The notes beneath the pieces were generated by a model. That model had not been told where the DNA came from and did not search any database. It saw nothing but the letters and a program-made list of their open reading frames with translations. Made by a program: the position numbers and the translations under genes. Shown one piece after another: positions 1-9,378 of a stretch of DNA of 64,000 bases. Numbering within the stretch: the stretch's first letter is position 1; each line of letters opens with the position of its first letter. The DNA comes from Comamonas testosteroni (GTDB lineage: Bacteria > Pseudomonadota > Gammaproteobacteria > Burkholderiales > Burkholderiaceae_C), in assembly GCA_008727115.1 (NCBI GenBank), contig CP044131.1:1736001-1800000 (forward strand), read 5' to 3'.

Positions 1-1
1 C

Positions 2-2752
2 GTGTATCTCATTTGCGCTTGCGCTCATGAGTTGCTCGACGAACAATCGGCAGTGGCCGCCAGCATTCTAGCCAAGGCCCGGCAGACAAAGAATATTCGC
101 TTCAAGATCGTTGGAGGCCCGGAAGTCCTGCTCTCAAAGGACGGAGTCAACGGCCCATCAGCCGACGAGCTCCACATCATCCTTGTGCCTACGCTGGCGG
201 CCACCTCTGCAAGGCCCCTCAACCTTCCTGACGAACCGTTGCGTCTCCTGCCACTTGCGGATCTCATCACCATCATCGATAGCCTAGCGGATCTGGAGGA
301 TCTGCAGCGTTATTGGACTTTTTGCGATGTGCAGCGCTCGGCCTTGTCTCCCTTCTCTCGGGGTCCTGCCGATCTGTTCGCTTCATTCAAGGACACCGAG
401 GAGGTTCTTGTTGATGGCGCCGTCGAGCCCACGATGATCAGCCTTGATCCGAGTTGGGGCACCTCATGGAGGTTCAAAATGCTCGCTGAGTTCTGGTCAA
501 GGGCTCCTCGCGTCTTTCCCGATCGAACATCTAGCTGGCTATTGCGTCCAGGGACAGATGGCGTCATCGAGATGAGTTCGCGCGGTCGCAAGGTCATCGC
601 CTACTCCACTCTCGTCGGTGATTGCACAGTTCAAGCATTGCTGGAAATCAAGGACGACTTAGACCAAGAAGACGGACGAATGGTCGACCTGTTCATTCAA
701 ATCCTCGCCGACAGCGCATTCCGGTGCCAAGGGCTTCTTGCCACAGCGCCACTGTTTCAACTGGACCATGTTCTGTTCGTCTGCAAGCGCAACGCGTCCA
801 GCACCATCGTTGGCTATGACGAAGCGGGCACTGACGCAGCTAAGAATGCAGGCTCTGTTGTAGCTGCTGCCGAAGGAAGCTTCGGCAGAACTGCAGTCAT
901 TCACCTTGATATCGATGTTCGCGCGGTGCTCTCGGGCTTGACCGACGCTACCAACGGGAGTTTCGAGGTGTGGTGCCTTGCGGAGGCGATTCGCAAGAGC
1001 CACGACGCCCTTGGCATGTCGTTGCCTGAGGGGCTGGAGGGAGCGGTTCTATCAGCGGCGGGTGAGCTCGCCCGATACACACTGCGAGTCTCCATCCGGC
1101 ACGTCGACGTTCCAGACCACCCACTAGTGATCATTTCCAGGATGTCGGACTACAAACTGGCTCGCAAGCAACTCGCTGAGATAATCCGAGACTTGGGCTT
1201 GGCACCTGGCCGATACGCGCTCTCGGAGGCCAAAGAGAAAATTGATCTGGCCTGCGTCCAGTTCAGGCTTCACATCGAAGGGCGGCTCACTCAGCTTGAC
1301 CGGCTTCAGCTGATTCGAGCTTGCATCGAACAGCACGATGCGCTTCTGGCTACCGAGCGAGGACGGATTGAAAGAGCCCGCCAGAGCCTGTCTCACGAGG
1401 TGGACTACGACCGAGTTGACGCTGTCGAAGAGGCGCGCAAGCAATACGGGACTGTAGCTCGTCACTATCGATACCTGCTGGAAAAGGCAGTCAGCAGTCA
1501 GGCCACTGGACCCGGCGAAGTCACTCCCGATGTACTGCGCGAACTGGTAGGCAAAGTTGACTGGCTCATGACGCTTGCAGGAGCCAGTGACGTCCTCCAC
1601 AACGGGGTCGATGTGGCAGGCATCACCATCGACGATTCGTTCATCCCAGATGTCTTCTACTCCGACGGTTCTAATGACCGGGAGATTCGGTTCGCGCGTG
1701 AGTACGCCAAGACACGACTTGGTCTGGGTGAAAATCGTCAGGACGTGGTCGAGGGGGAGTCGGAGGCTCTATTGGAGTCAGCTGATTTCAACCACGCTTT
1801 TGAGACCGACCTTGGATTCAACCTGTCAGACTTGCTCACGTCCCTATCCGTGTTGGCCCAAGCTCAGCACCGAGGTTTTGCCAAGGAGCCGTCACTTTCC
1901 TACAGCGCCAGTCCAGACGAACTGGCAGGGACGCTTGCCTCCGAGATCAAGGACATTGGACAGGAGAAGGCAGAGCGCATTGTGGCTTTCCTGACCCTTT
2001 CAGAGACGGGGCTTCTTCGGCTCGCTGGCCGGGACGTCCAAGAAGAGGAAGTGCCCTACTGGGAGCACAGCAAGCGTATTCAACGATACGCCATCCGGCC
2101 ACTGGTGCAGGTCGGTAATGAGCTGTGCTGGGGGGCGGAGGCGGCGAGTCGTTGCATGTTCAATTGGATGTCCTCGGTGCGCGATGGATATCTCCCTGCC
2201 GATTTCGGTTGGCCTAACATCGAACCCGTTGTTCGGCAGGTGAAGGCCAGCATCGAGAGACGGCTAGAATTCCGCAGTGAAGAGATATTCCGCCGGCATA
2301 CCCCGTATGTCGCGCGGGGCATAGACTTCTACCGGAAGTTTCGAACTGAAGGATTCGAAGATGTTGGCGACTTCGACGTCCTTGCGTATTGGCCCGACCA
2401 CAATCTCATGGTCGCGGTCGAGTGCAAGTACAACCAACCGTTCTACACAATGAAGGACGGTCGCCGGATCCGCGACAAGATCTTTGGGCGCAAGGAGGGC
2501 GACAAGGGCCAGATCGGAAAGATGCTCCGCAGAGGTGCCTTTTTGGAGCAGCACCGAACCCGGATGCTGGAGCTACTCGGATGGCCAAAGTCCGTTAACG
2601 TGCCAGAACGCTATATCGAGCTTTACGTCAGCAGGGACATCTATTACTGGATGATTCACCCTCCCTACCCATTGTCGACCCACTTTGTGAGGATTTCGAC
2701 GTTGGATTTTTGGCTGAAGACTGAGCTATTTACGGTCGCAGGCCTGCTTTGA
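2..2752 (+). CDS. Large protein with C-terminal PD-(D/E)XK nuclease-like domain (5' end may lie outside window)
   Basis: I do not recognise the family by name. The frame is open from the window edge, so the GTG at position 2 may not be the true start. The first ~700 residues show no motif I can assign. The last ~130 residues carry a restriction-endonuclease-like core: D790-F-D792 in a beta strand, then V-E807-C-K809, followed by an Arg/Lys-rich stretch and aromatic strands. This spacing fits the D...ExK metal site of PD-(D/E)XK nucleases. It is followed 54 bp later on the same strand by the frameshifted gene and then by a second D...ExK protein, which suggests a functional unit, possibly defence. 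DNA cleavage is inferred, not shown. Confidence 0.7.
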   Translation: MYLICACAHELLDEQSAVAASILAKARQTKNIRFKIVGGPEVLLSKDGVNGPSADELHIILVPTLAATSARPLNLPDEPLRLLPLADLITIIDSLADLEDLQRYWTFCDVQRSALSPFSRGPADLFASFKDTEEVLVDGAVEPTMISLDPSWGTSWRFKMLAEFWSRAPRVFPDRTSSWLLRPGTDGVIEMSSRGRKVIAYSTLVGDCTVQALLEIKDDLDQEDGRMVDLFIQILADSAFRCQGLLATAPLFQLDHVLFVCKRNASSTIVGYDEAGTDAAKNAGSVVAAAEGSFGRTAVIHLDIDVRAVLSGLTDATNGSFEVWCLAEAIRKSHDALGMSLPEGLEGAVLSAAGELARYTLRVSIRHVDVPDHPLVIISRMSDYKLARKQLAEIIRDLGLAPGRYALSEAKEKIDLACVQFRLHIEGRLTQLDRLQLIRACIEQHDALLATERGRIERARQSLSHEVDYDRVDAVEEARKQYGTVARHYRYLLEKAVSSQATGPGEVTPDVLRELVGKVDWLMTLAGASDVLHNGVDVAGITIDDSFIPDVFYSDGSNDREIRFAREYAKTRLGLGENRQDVVEGESEALLESADFNHAFETDLGFNLSDLLTSLSVLAQAQHRGFAKEPSLSYSASPDELAGTLASEIKDIGQEKAERIVAFLTLSETGLLRLAGRDVQEEEVPYWEHSKRIQRYAIRPLVQVGNELCWGAEAASRCMFNWMSSVRDGYLPADFGWPNIEPVVRQVKASIERRLEFRSEEIFRRHTPYVARGIDFYRKFRTEGFEDVGDFDVLAYWPDHNLMVAVECKYNQPFYTMKDGRRIRDKIFGRKEGDKGQIGKMLRRGAFLEQHRTRMLELLGWPKSVNVPERYIELYVSRDIYYWMIHPPYPLSTHFVRISTLDFWLKTELFTVAGLL

Positions 2753-2806
2753 GCCTGTCAAATCAAGCAATCCCACCGTACTCCTGACTGCAAAGGCTGC
2801 TTCCAT

Positions 2807-4520
2807 ATGACTCGTCGATTCAACATGGCGACGCTAAAGGCCCTCGCGCAGGCTCCAGCTGGCACAGCCGCCAACTGGCTCGTCGGTGCAGAAGATTCGG
2901 TCGCGTTCCTCAAGGCGAATGCGCAGAGTGAGGAAATCGTCATCTACGCGAGTGGCCCGGCCGTCCTGATACACGGTGTGCTCGCGCCCGCTAAGCAGGT
3001 GACACCTGCAAACCAGGAAGACTTGATACGCGGCTTTGTCCAGACTGACGAGAGCTGGGTAATCCAAAAGAGCTACGGAGGCGGTGAAGGGCACAAGGTC
3101 TACCTTGAGCCGCCGCTGAGGCACGCGGGCAAGTCGCTCTCTGGTGGCGAAAAGCTGATCTTCCGCCGATCGTTCGACGGCGTGCAAAAGGGAGAGAGTC
3201 CTATCGAGTTGAACCAGAAACTGGTGCATTCGCTCGACCTACACTTCGTACCCGAGCGCAATGCCTACTGCCGGCTCGATGACCACGGCGACATCGAAGA
3301 CGTGATCCGCGTCCTGCGAGCCGAGCTCGGAAATGGCCGCGAAAGCCTCACGGCCGTCACAATTCTCGCCAGAGATCTCTCCACGTACATGACGCTGGCG
3401 GACATGGCGCTGGTGTTCCTGTTCGACTTCACGCGCGTTGTCCCGGGCAGCTTCAACGGCTGGGGGCGATCACGACCGAGTTGACCGAAGGAGTCCAGAT
3501 CTCTTCTATCACGTTGGTGGCATCGCCAATGCCAGCTACGTGAACGGCCGGATGATCGTCCGCTCCGCCATACCACTGCAGCAGCTGATTGATGAGTGGA
3601 AGGAAGAGTCGAACCCGGCCAAGCGCGAGTACGCGACCTTTAAGATCTTTGATCGCAAGAACTGCGTAGAGGTTGAGACGTCCTGCGCTCCGGAGTTCCT
3701 CTCAAACTACTTTCAGGAATCGGGCCTTCCGTGGGAGATCTCGCCCGCTTTCTTCCGACCGGATGTCCTGCATCGTTTCAAGTCTGACCCCGAGAAGTAC
3801 ACCCTCAATGACCGCACGATCAGCTGTCGCAACGCGTGGCATCTGAAGGGCTACGACATCAATGAGGCAGGACAGGTGCACGCCTATATAGGCGATCTTG
3901 CACGCTTGCCGGTTGAAGAGCAGCGCTACTGGCAATCGTTCAACGAATGGCCAAAGGGCTCAATCTCGAGGCGCGCGCATGAAAACGACATCATGGGCAA
4001 GTTCAGCTCAGAGTATGACCCGCTCCACCTCTTGAAATACAAGATCGGGAAGCTCAACGACGCACCGCCCGCATGGTGGCTACCACGGAGCCCCGAGCAT
4101 CTCGATGCGACCCGTTACCCGGCAACTGATTCGACGTTCGAGTGGGCCAACGAGATCATGGCTCTTGACCAACTCGTGGTCGAGGGGTTCCTACTCAAGC
4201 CATTGCGCAAGGCCCTGGAAGACAAGGGAGCAAAAGCTGATTCCAGCTGGGCGTCGCTCCGGGTTCTGGGGGCAATTCTGGTTGCAACAGGAGTGTCCGA
4301 GGAGCAGGCCAAGACAACGCTCGCGTCGCTTTCAAGGCTGCACGGACTGCGGAGCACGCTCCGGGCTCACAGTTCGGTCACAGAGAAGGACAAAGAGGAA
4401 AGGCTAGCACGATCCACCCACGGGACGCTGCGCGCTCACTTCAAGTGGTTGGCGGGTGAGTGCGACAAGGCTTTCGACGCCGTACTACTGGCTCTGGGTG
4501 TGGGAGATCTCAACCCCTGA
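2807..4520 (+). pseudogene. Hypothetical protein gene interrupted by a frameshift in a G5 run
   Basis: Two adjoining open frames read as one ~570-residue protein. The first runs 2807-3484 and ends in FNGWG followed by nonsense and a stop. The second continues from about 3467 as DHDRV...DLFYHVGG. The frames join cleanly if one G is removed from the run at 3462-3466. No domain is recognised in either half. The second half ends in a helical region (roughly 4130-4500). The gene sits 54 bp after the nuclease-like gene and 126 bp before the SEC-C protein gene, so the three are probably co-transcribed. The shift could be a true mutation or a homopolymer sequencing error; the sequence cannot tell which. 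Confidence 0.65.
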
Positions 4521-4646
4521 AAGTCCGCACGTCGGCGCTTGCTGGGCGAATTACGACTCTACGAGCAAGTGTGTGCGTTTGGTACCTCCCGGCTTCTGCC
4601 CCTCTCGGTGGACTTAAAGATTCAGAAACATCAGGCATAAGTAGTT

Positions 4647-6980
4647 ATGGACGATAAAAAACGGAAAGAGGCCGCTGCTTCCCTATTGAAAGACATGGAA
4701 GCCACATCCGCCCGCATGCGCGAGCTGATCGTCGCTATGCCTCCGCATGATTTGCTTGGCTATATCTACGCACAGCACATGATGAAAGCGATGGCAGACC
4801 AAAGCGCCGCAGAGGAGCAGTGCCAAACGGGCGCCCCGGATGACCTGATTAACGAAAACCAGTTCTTGCTGGAGTACGTGCACGCAGTTCTCACGTCAGA
4901 TGCTGCTCCTGCGAACATGACATTCGACGAAGCCCAGTGCGCAGAGCTGTTTGAACTTGGCCGCAAACTGCGAGAGCAAGCCATGTTTTTCGCCATGGCC
5001 ACGTCTGCTGATACCAAAGATGGAATCTTCGGTCCCAACACTGCCGACATTGAATTTCGCGCGAAATCCAATTGGGTCATGATGCGCGGGAACCGCTACC
5101 AAGTTTTGGAAGGCGAGTTCTACCGCTACGTTCTGGCGCCTCACAATGAAGTTTTGGAAGAAGTGTATGGCGTTGGCGCCGCCTATATCGCGGAAGGCTT
5201 CCAGGCCATGGCCGATGCCACGCGTTCTGGGCATGCCGAAGCCACTATGGAGATGATGACGCAGTTGGAGGCAGCTCAGGCCTTCGCTGCGGCACAGGAC
5301 AAGCCTCTGGAAGAGATTATGGAGGCATGGGTTGCGGCGAATGCGGAACAGGCGAAAGCCGCTGGATGGGCAGTGGAGGACATGTTTCGGGGCGGCATCG
5401 CCAACGTGAGCCGTCACACAAAGCTACCACCGACGCTGCTAGCAGACTTGGCGTACCAGCGAGGCGAAGAAACCGAGTTCTTCGCCGCGGGCGATTTTGC
5501 GGGGACACCCTACCGGACACTACCGGCCCGAAAGAAACCTCTAATCCAGCTTGGGCCAGATTACTACGCCGTCGATCCGTGTTTCGCCCGCGATGCAGGG
5601 TATCGTGCTCTTCTCTACAACCTGCTTCAGCGAAAACCGGACTACAAGAAGACCTTTGAGGATCGTCAGAAGACGATGAGCGAAGCTGCCTTCGCCGACA
5701 TTATGGCCGCTCAGCTTCCAGGCGCCACAGTTCTCCAGGAGATCTACTACAAGGATCCTGCCAGTAAGCAGTGGTCCGAAAATGACACACTCATCCTGAT
5801 TGATGACGTGCTGTTTTTAGTCGAGGCCAAAGCCGGTGCGGCCGCCACCATAGCTTCGCCAGCGCTTGATTTCGGCCGCCACGCCCAATCCGTTCAGGAC
5901 TTGGTGCTTAAAGCGTATAGGCAGTGTGAGCGCTTCTTCAATTACCTGAATTCAGCGGATGAAGTGTCCCTCTACCGCCTGGTGGACGGTAAATACGAAG
6001 AGTGCGGCCGTGTACGCCGCTCCGACTATCGAGTGATGGTGCCGATTGGGCTGACGGTTGAGTCATTCTCGCCCTTTTCAGCGTACTGCAAGGAACTGCC
6101 GCAGGTTGAGCCGCTACTTGGAAGGCATGCCTTCGTTTCGCTGTCCATTGACGACCTTTTTGTACTCAAGCGACTCCTGCCCACACCCGGCGAGTTCGCC
6201 CATTACATGGAGGTGCGGCAAGCCGTGGCGAGAATGCGCCAGGCTCATCTTTTCGACGAGTTAGACCACCTTGGCGCGTACCTAAAGAAGAACCGCTTCG
6301 ATCAGGATATTGCCGAGCAGTTGAAGGGGGGCAATGTGAACATGCTTATCTGGGAGGGCATGAGCGGCGTCGTTGATAGGAGCTTTGAGGGTGAAGACTG
6401 GGAGAGCAAGCCGTTTCCGACGCAGGACTTCCCTGAAGAGGTGCTGAAGCTGCTTGATGCTCTTGACGTAACCCGAGCACTCGGTTGGCTTTCGGCGGAG
6501 AGCCATATCCGTGACCTAGGAGAGGAAGGCCGGAAAAATCTGGCCAAGATGCTCACCGACCTTCGCCAAACCCTGAATCAATATCCCGCCCGTTACTTTG
6601 TTCTGGCTGGGGACGGAAAGCCGCTCTTTGTCTGGCTACAACAACACGGCCAGCAAATTGACTGGGTAAAGGTAAATGAGAAGGCCAGTGCAGCTTCGTT
6701 AGCCGTTAAGGCTTCTAGTGTGGTCGGCGTCGTTGCAGAGGTTAGTTCCGATGGCACCTATCACCAGGCGCAATCGTTCGCGGTTCGCATACCAACAGAG
6801 CGAACGGAAGAAAACGCCTCCATCTACGAAGACGCTGCCCGAATGGCTCACCCAACGCGGGCGGTGAATCTCAAGCAGCCGGAAAACGTACCACCCCTTG
6901 GGAAGAGCAAAAAACCGGGGCGAAATGATCCGTGTCTGTGCGGTAGTGGCGCAAAATTCAAAAGGTGTCATGGCCGCTAG
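4647..6980 (+). CDS. SEC-C motif protein with internal PD-(D/E)XK-like core
   Basis: A 777-residue protein. The C-terminus ends in a SEC-C zinc-binding motif (N-D-P-C-L-C-G-S-G then K-R-C-H-G), a short domain also found at the end of SecA and of many accessory proteins. In the middle, hydrophobic strands around D386-D387 and V-E393-A-K395-A-G have the D...ExK spacing of PD-(D/E)XK nucleases. The first ~250 residues are mainly helical. No Shine-Dalgarno sequence is obvious before the ATG at 4647; the 126-bp gap upstream leaves room for its own promoter. Function is unknown. A role with the two upstream genes as a nuclease-based defence module is inference. Confidence 0.75.
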   Translation: MDDKKRKEAAASLLKDMEATSARMRELIVAMPPHDLLGYIYAQHMMKAMADQSAAEEQCQTGAPDDLINENQFLLEYVHAVLTSDAAPANMTFDEAQCAELFELGRKLREQAMFFAMATSADTKDGIFGPNTADIEFRAKSNWVMMRGNRYQVLEGEFYRYVLAPHNEVLEEVYGVGAAYIAEGFQAMADATRSGHAEATMEMMTQLEAAQAFAAAQDKPLEEIMEAWVAANAEQAKAAGWAVEDMFRGGIANVSRHTKLPPTLLADLAYQRGEETEFFAAGDFAGTPYRTLPARKKPLIQLGPDYYAVDPCFARDAGYRALLYNLLQRKPDYKKTFEDRQKTMSEAAFADIMAAQLPGATVLQEIYYKDPASKQWSENDTLILIDDVLFLVEAKAGAAATIASPALDFGRHAQSVQDLVLKAYRQCERFFNYLNSADEVSLYRLVDGKYEECGRVRRSDYRVMVPIGLTVESFSPFSAYCKELPQVEPLLGRHAFVSLSIDDLFVLKRLLPTPGEFAHYMEVRQAVARMRQAHLFDELDHLGAYLKKNRFDQDIAEQLKGGNVNMLIWEGMSGVVDRSFEGEDWESKPFPTQDFPEEVLKLLDALDVTRALGWLSAESHIRDLGEEGRKNLAKMLTDLRQTLNQYPARYFVLAGDGKPLFVWLQQHGQQIDWVKVNEKASAASLAVKASSVVGVVAEVSSDGTYHQAQSFAVRIPTERTEENASIYEDAARMAHPTRAVNLKQPENVPPLGKSKKPGRNDPCLCGSGAKFKRCHGR

Positions 6981-7577
6981 GAGCGAGCCGGAACTGTCCG
7001 GTAACCACTCGCGATGAATGTCTCTTGTGTGTCGATTGCGCAAGTCCAACCACTGCTGATCAACGATCGCAACCAGCCTAAAGCTGTCCTTGAAGAAGGG
7101 CCGCGGCCTTTTCCCATTCGGGAGATCGCATAAAACCTAAGCTTAATGTGTGCGCATACAGGCTGTTGACCATATCCAAAGATGCGTTGACCTCGTGCGC
7201 GCAACGCAAGATCAAACTAGGCTCAATTTCGTTAAAAAAAGGAGTTAAAACTCCGTTCGTCAGTTCATTTTTTGCACTTAAGCGACCATTGCAAAACGAT
7301 GCAATCACATCCGACGAACTCACGATGGGTCCGTATGGAACATTCATATGGCTTGCAATGAGAGAAGCACCTGACATGCACCTGATTGTCTGGTATTGCT
7401 AGCTGACTTGGTAATTTCGTTGATCGATTGGCGGTGCTCTACGAGAACTCGACGTCTCGTTTTATCAATACCGTCTTGGTCCTGTCTGAGCAAGGATTGA
7501 TTGAGTGAACAAGTTTGAAGGCTGCCGCTTGTAAACGCGAAATATTCGGAACCAAGGCCTCACTGGGGGTAGAAATT
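6981..7577. other. Gene-poor, lower-GC stretch
   Basis: About 600 bp between the SEC-C protein gene and the copper-protein gene. GC is visibly lower than in the flanking chromosome. Only a weak minus-strand open frame (7078-7377) stands out. I see no clear tRNA, terminator or recombination site that would mark an island edge. Confidence 0.4.
7078..7377 (-). CDS. Possible small hypothetical protein (weak)
   Basis: A 99-codon minus-strand frame starting with ATG at 7377. The translation has a plausible amphipathic C-terminal half with acidic and aromatic residues (H-E-V-N-A-S-L-D-M-V-N-S-L-Y, then R-S-P-E-W-E-K). The residue balance is reasonable for a real protein or a gene remnant. There is no strong ribosome-binding site and no recognised domain, and an overlapping plus-strand frame also exists. 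It could be chance. Confidence 0.25.
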   Translation of the reverse strand: MSGASLIASHMNVPYGPIVSSSDVIASFCNGRLSAKNELTNGVLTPFFNEIEPSLILRCAHEVNASLDMVNSLYAHTLSLGFMRSPEWEKAAALLQGQL

Positions 7578-7603
7578 GGCGCTTACAATGAAAGGAGATA
7601 GCT

Positions 7604-7935
7604 TTGACTGCAACCAACACCTATTCTTCCTGCATCGAAGAGTGCAACACATGTGCTGCTGCCTGCGACGCCTGCTTTGCAGCTTGCCTGAAAAAAGTGA
7701 TGTGCGGATGATGGAGCGCTGCATCATGCTTGATGCGGACTGCGCAGCCATCTGTCGTCTGGCTGCATCTGCGATGGCTCGTGATAGCGAGATAGCCAAA
7801 CAAATATGTCGTCTGTGCAGCGAGATCTGCTTGGCCTGTGCCAATGAATGTGGCCGACACTCACATGATCATTGCCAGGCGTGCGCGAGTGCATGCAGAA
7901 ACTGTGCCGCAGCTTGCCAAGCGATCATCCACTAA
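7604..7935 (+). pseudogene. Four-helix-bundle copper-binding Cys-rich protein (Csp/DUF326), frameshifted
   Basis: A TTG start at 7604 lies 6 nt after a strong AAGGAG. The translation begins with CIEECNTCAAACDACFAAC, the Cys-x3-Cys / Cys-x2-Cys pattern of cytosolic copper-storage (Csp-like, DUF326) proteins. This frame stops soon after the A6 run at 7691-7696. The rest of the family signature continues in another frame to 7935: MMERCIMLDADCAAICR, then many more Cys and His residues. Restoring one A to the run gives one continuous ~110-residue protein. The family binds Cu(I) through Cys lining a four-helix bundle. No signal peptide, so probably cytosolic. True mutation, sequencing error and transcriptional slippage on the A tract are all possible. 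Confidence 0.75.
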
Positions 7936-8031
7936 ACGGTGAGTTAAGAATCCAAGGCGCAAATCGTTTAATGAAATGCGAGTTTGCCAAAGGAATGCCT
8001 GAGGTTCTAGGCGATGAATGACATCACCTTG

Positions 8032-8223
8032 CTACTGCTTTGACTTGGTGCCAGCTTTGCCTGAGCCAGATTTTTTGCCACCACCGGATTCCTTGTTGAC
8101 TGTAGCCCAAGCTATTTCTTGGGCCTTCTTTTCGCTCACGCCACGCTTTTCGTAGCTCTCCTCAATATGAGCTGCTTGCCGCTTTTGCTTGTCCGTGTAT
8201 TTGGACTTATCACCTCGTGGCAT
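8032..8223 (-). CDS. Small basic KGG-like / plasmid-stabilisation-type protein
   Basis: A 63-residue, Lys-rich protein starting MPRGDKSKYTDKQKRQAAHI and ending in a Gly/Ser/Lys-rich tail. This matches a widespread small family often annotated as plasmid stabilisation protein, whose real function is not known to me. The ATG at 8223 follows AGGAG at good spacing; a longer frame to 8346 exists but overlaps the separate upstream small gene. It lies 13 bp after that Pro-rich gene and is probably co-transcribed with it. The context is general stress (catalase, copper protein). Confidence 0.8.
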   Translation of the reverse strand: MPRGDKSKYTDKQKRQAAHIEESYEKRGVSEKKAQEIAWATVNKESGGGKKSGSGKAGTKSKQ

Positions 8224-8236
8224 TTGAAGACTCCTC

Positions 8237-8386
8237 TCATGGTTGAGGCGCTGGCTCAGGTGGTAGTTTGATTGGAGGTTCCTCGCGAGGAGGATCAATG
8301 GGCTGAGGCTTTGCTCGAGTACCCGGTGCTTGGCTTGGATCTTCAAGCGGTGGCAAATTAGGGGCGTCAGGTCCGGTTGCAGTCAT
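8237..8386 (-). CDS. Very small proline-rich protein
   Basis: A 49-residue protein starting MTATGPDAPNLPPLEDP and ending in repeated Pro-Pro-Glu and Pro-Ala-Pro motifs; about one residue in three is Pro. The ATG at 8386 follows AAGGAG at 7-8 nt, which supports translation. The stop is 13 bp before the start of the basic KGG-like protein, so the two form a small operon. No domain is known. The composition suggests an intrinsically disordered protein. Confidence 0.65.
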   Translation of the reverse strand: MTATGPDAPNLPPLEDPSQAPGTRAKPQPIDPPREEPPIKLPPEPAPQP

Positions 8387-8586
8387 GAGCTATCTCCTTG
8401 CGTCCTTCTGGCCACCTTAACGCCGCCTCTGGAGCAAGTAAATGGCAGACCTGCATCAGAGATGGCAAGCGTTACAAAAGACAGGGTTGGTCTATGACTT
8501 CCTACAAAGTGGTTTTTTGTGAGAGCTCATCCTTAAAGCACAGCAAGCAACCGCTTGCTGTTCACCTCAACTGAAGGAGTAGAGCT

Positions 8587-8733
8587 ATGCAACAGCAAAA
8601 CAACCAACAGAACAATGTGAACCAACAGGGCCAGGGATCCACAGATCAACAAAAAAAGCAGCAACAGCAGCAAGCCCCAAACCAGCAGCAACCAGGGCAG
8701 CAGCAAGATCCGAAGCAGCAACAGTCAAAATAG
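8587..8733 (+). CDS. Very small glutamine-rich protein
   Basis: A 48-residue protein made mostly of Gln, with Asn, Lys and Pro (MQQQNNQQNNVNQQGQGS at the start). A consensus AAGGAG lies about 8 nt before the ATG at 8587, so it looks translated despite low complexity. It is divergent from the Pro-rich/KGG-like pair across a 200-bp promoter region. Function is unknown; the extreme composition points to a disordered protein. Related Gln/Asn-rich coding appears in the N-terminal tail of the nearby catalase (HQQRGSGGELQQQAG). Confidence 0.6.
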   Translation: MQQQNNQQNNVNQQGQGSTDQQKKQQQQQAPNQQQPGQQQDPKQQQSK

Positions 8734-8968
8734 ACTTTGACCGAGCAGCCATAGATCACCAAGATGCTTGCGGTTCTTGGATGAGCAAGCAATATCGAAG
8801 TCTCTACTGGCCGCTGCAGATGGGGCAACCTATCAAGAGTCCTAACTTTGACCAGCAACAGAGCAAATGCAATAAACGGCAACTAGGTGAGGAATCAAAG
8901 CCATCGCCAAGTATTCAAATGCATTGACTGTAGATGCTGCAGGACTGCCTGAGAGGACCCTGAAATTT

Positions 8969-8990
8969 GCCCGCTCCAGCGGGCATTTTT
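8969..8990 (+). terminator. Rho-independent terminator
   Basis: The stem GCCCGCT (8969-8975) pairs with AGCGGGC (8978-8984) and is followed by A then TTTTT. It lies downstream of the Gln-rich gene and just overlaps the stop of the minus-strand gene ending at 8989. Confidence 0.6.
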
Positions 8991-9378
8991 ATTGGACTGC
9001 ATTGCCGTGTCGTACTAGCTGATCTTGAAGTGCAGCGGGTAGGACGCCAAGAATTTGTGGAGCATCTTCTTCAACAGATTGAATGACAACACTTCCATCA
9101 ATGTGCAGATACACCCGAACAGTGATGCTTGCTGTGATTTCTGCAAAGGCGACGTCTGCGCCCAGGCCCTGCCAACCATGCTCTGCGCAAAGTCTTCTCC
9201 TTCGCAACGCGTACACAAACTCCTCAGGTGCTCCTCCTTCAAAATTTGTTTCTGCCCATAAATTCATGATGAGATCGTGAGCATCCTGCTGGCTATGGCA
9301 GGGCTGCGCAGCCTCAACCTTGCTCAGCCAGTCATGAAGACGCAGATCGAATGGCGCAAGCTTGCCTGCGTTTGGCAT
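8989..9378 (-). CDS. Conserved-looking hypothetical protein, 129 aa
   Basis: Starts at ATG 9378 behind a strong AAGGAG. The protein has no signal peptide or membrane segment. Its centre is an alpha-beta mix with an Arg-rich patch (ALRRRRLCAEHGW) and a C-terminal pair of strands (ITVRVYLHIDGSVVIQSV). I do not recognise the family. It sits in the stress-gene cluster between the Gln-rich protein and the glycine-zipper protein. Confidence 0.6.
   Translation of the reverse strand: MPNAGKLAPFDLRLHDWLSKVEAAQPCHSQQDAHDLIMNLWAETNFEGGAPEEFVYALRRRRLCAEHGWQGLGADVAFAEITASITVRVYLHIDGSVVIQSVEEDAPQILGVLPAALQDQLVRHGNAVQ

Noticed and set aside
7691-7697. Programmed -1 frameshifting at AAAAAAG
   Set aside because: The codon phase is AAA AAA G, not A AAA AAG, so the P-site tRNA would mispair after slippage. 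Indel or transcriptional slippage explains it better.
8781-8912. Small plus-strand frame after the Gln-rich gene (MSKQYRSLYWP)
   Set aside because: There is no ribosome-binding site and no recognisable composition or motif; left out for lack of support.
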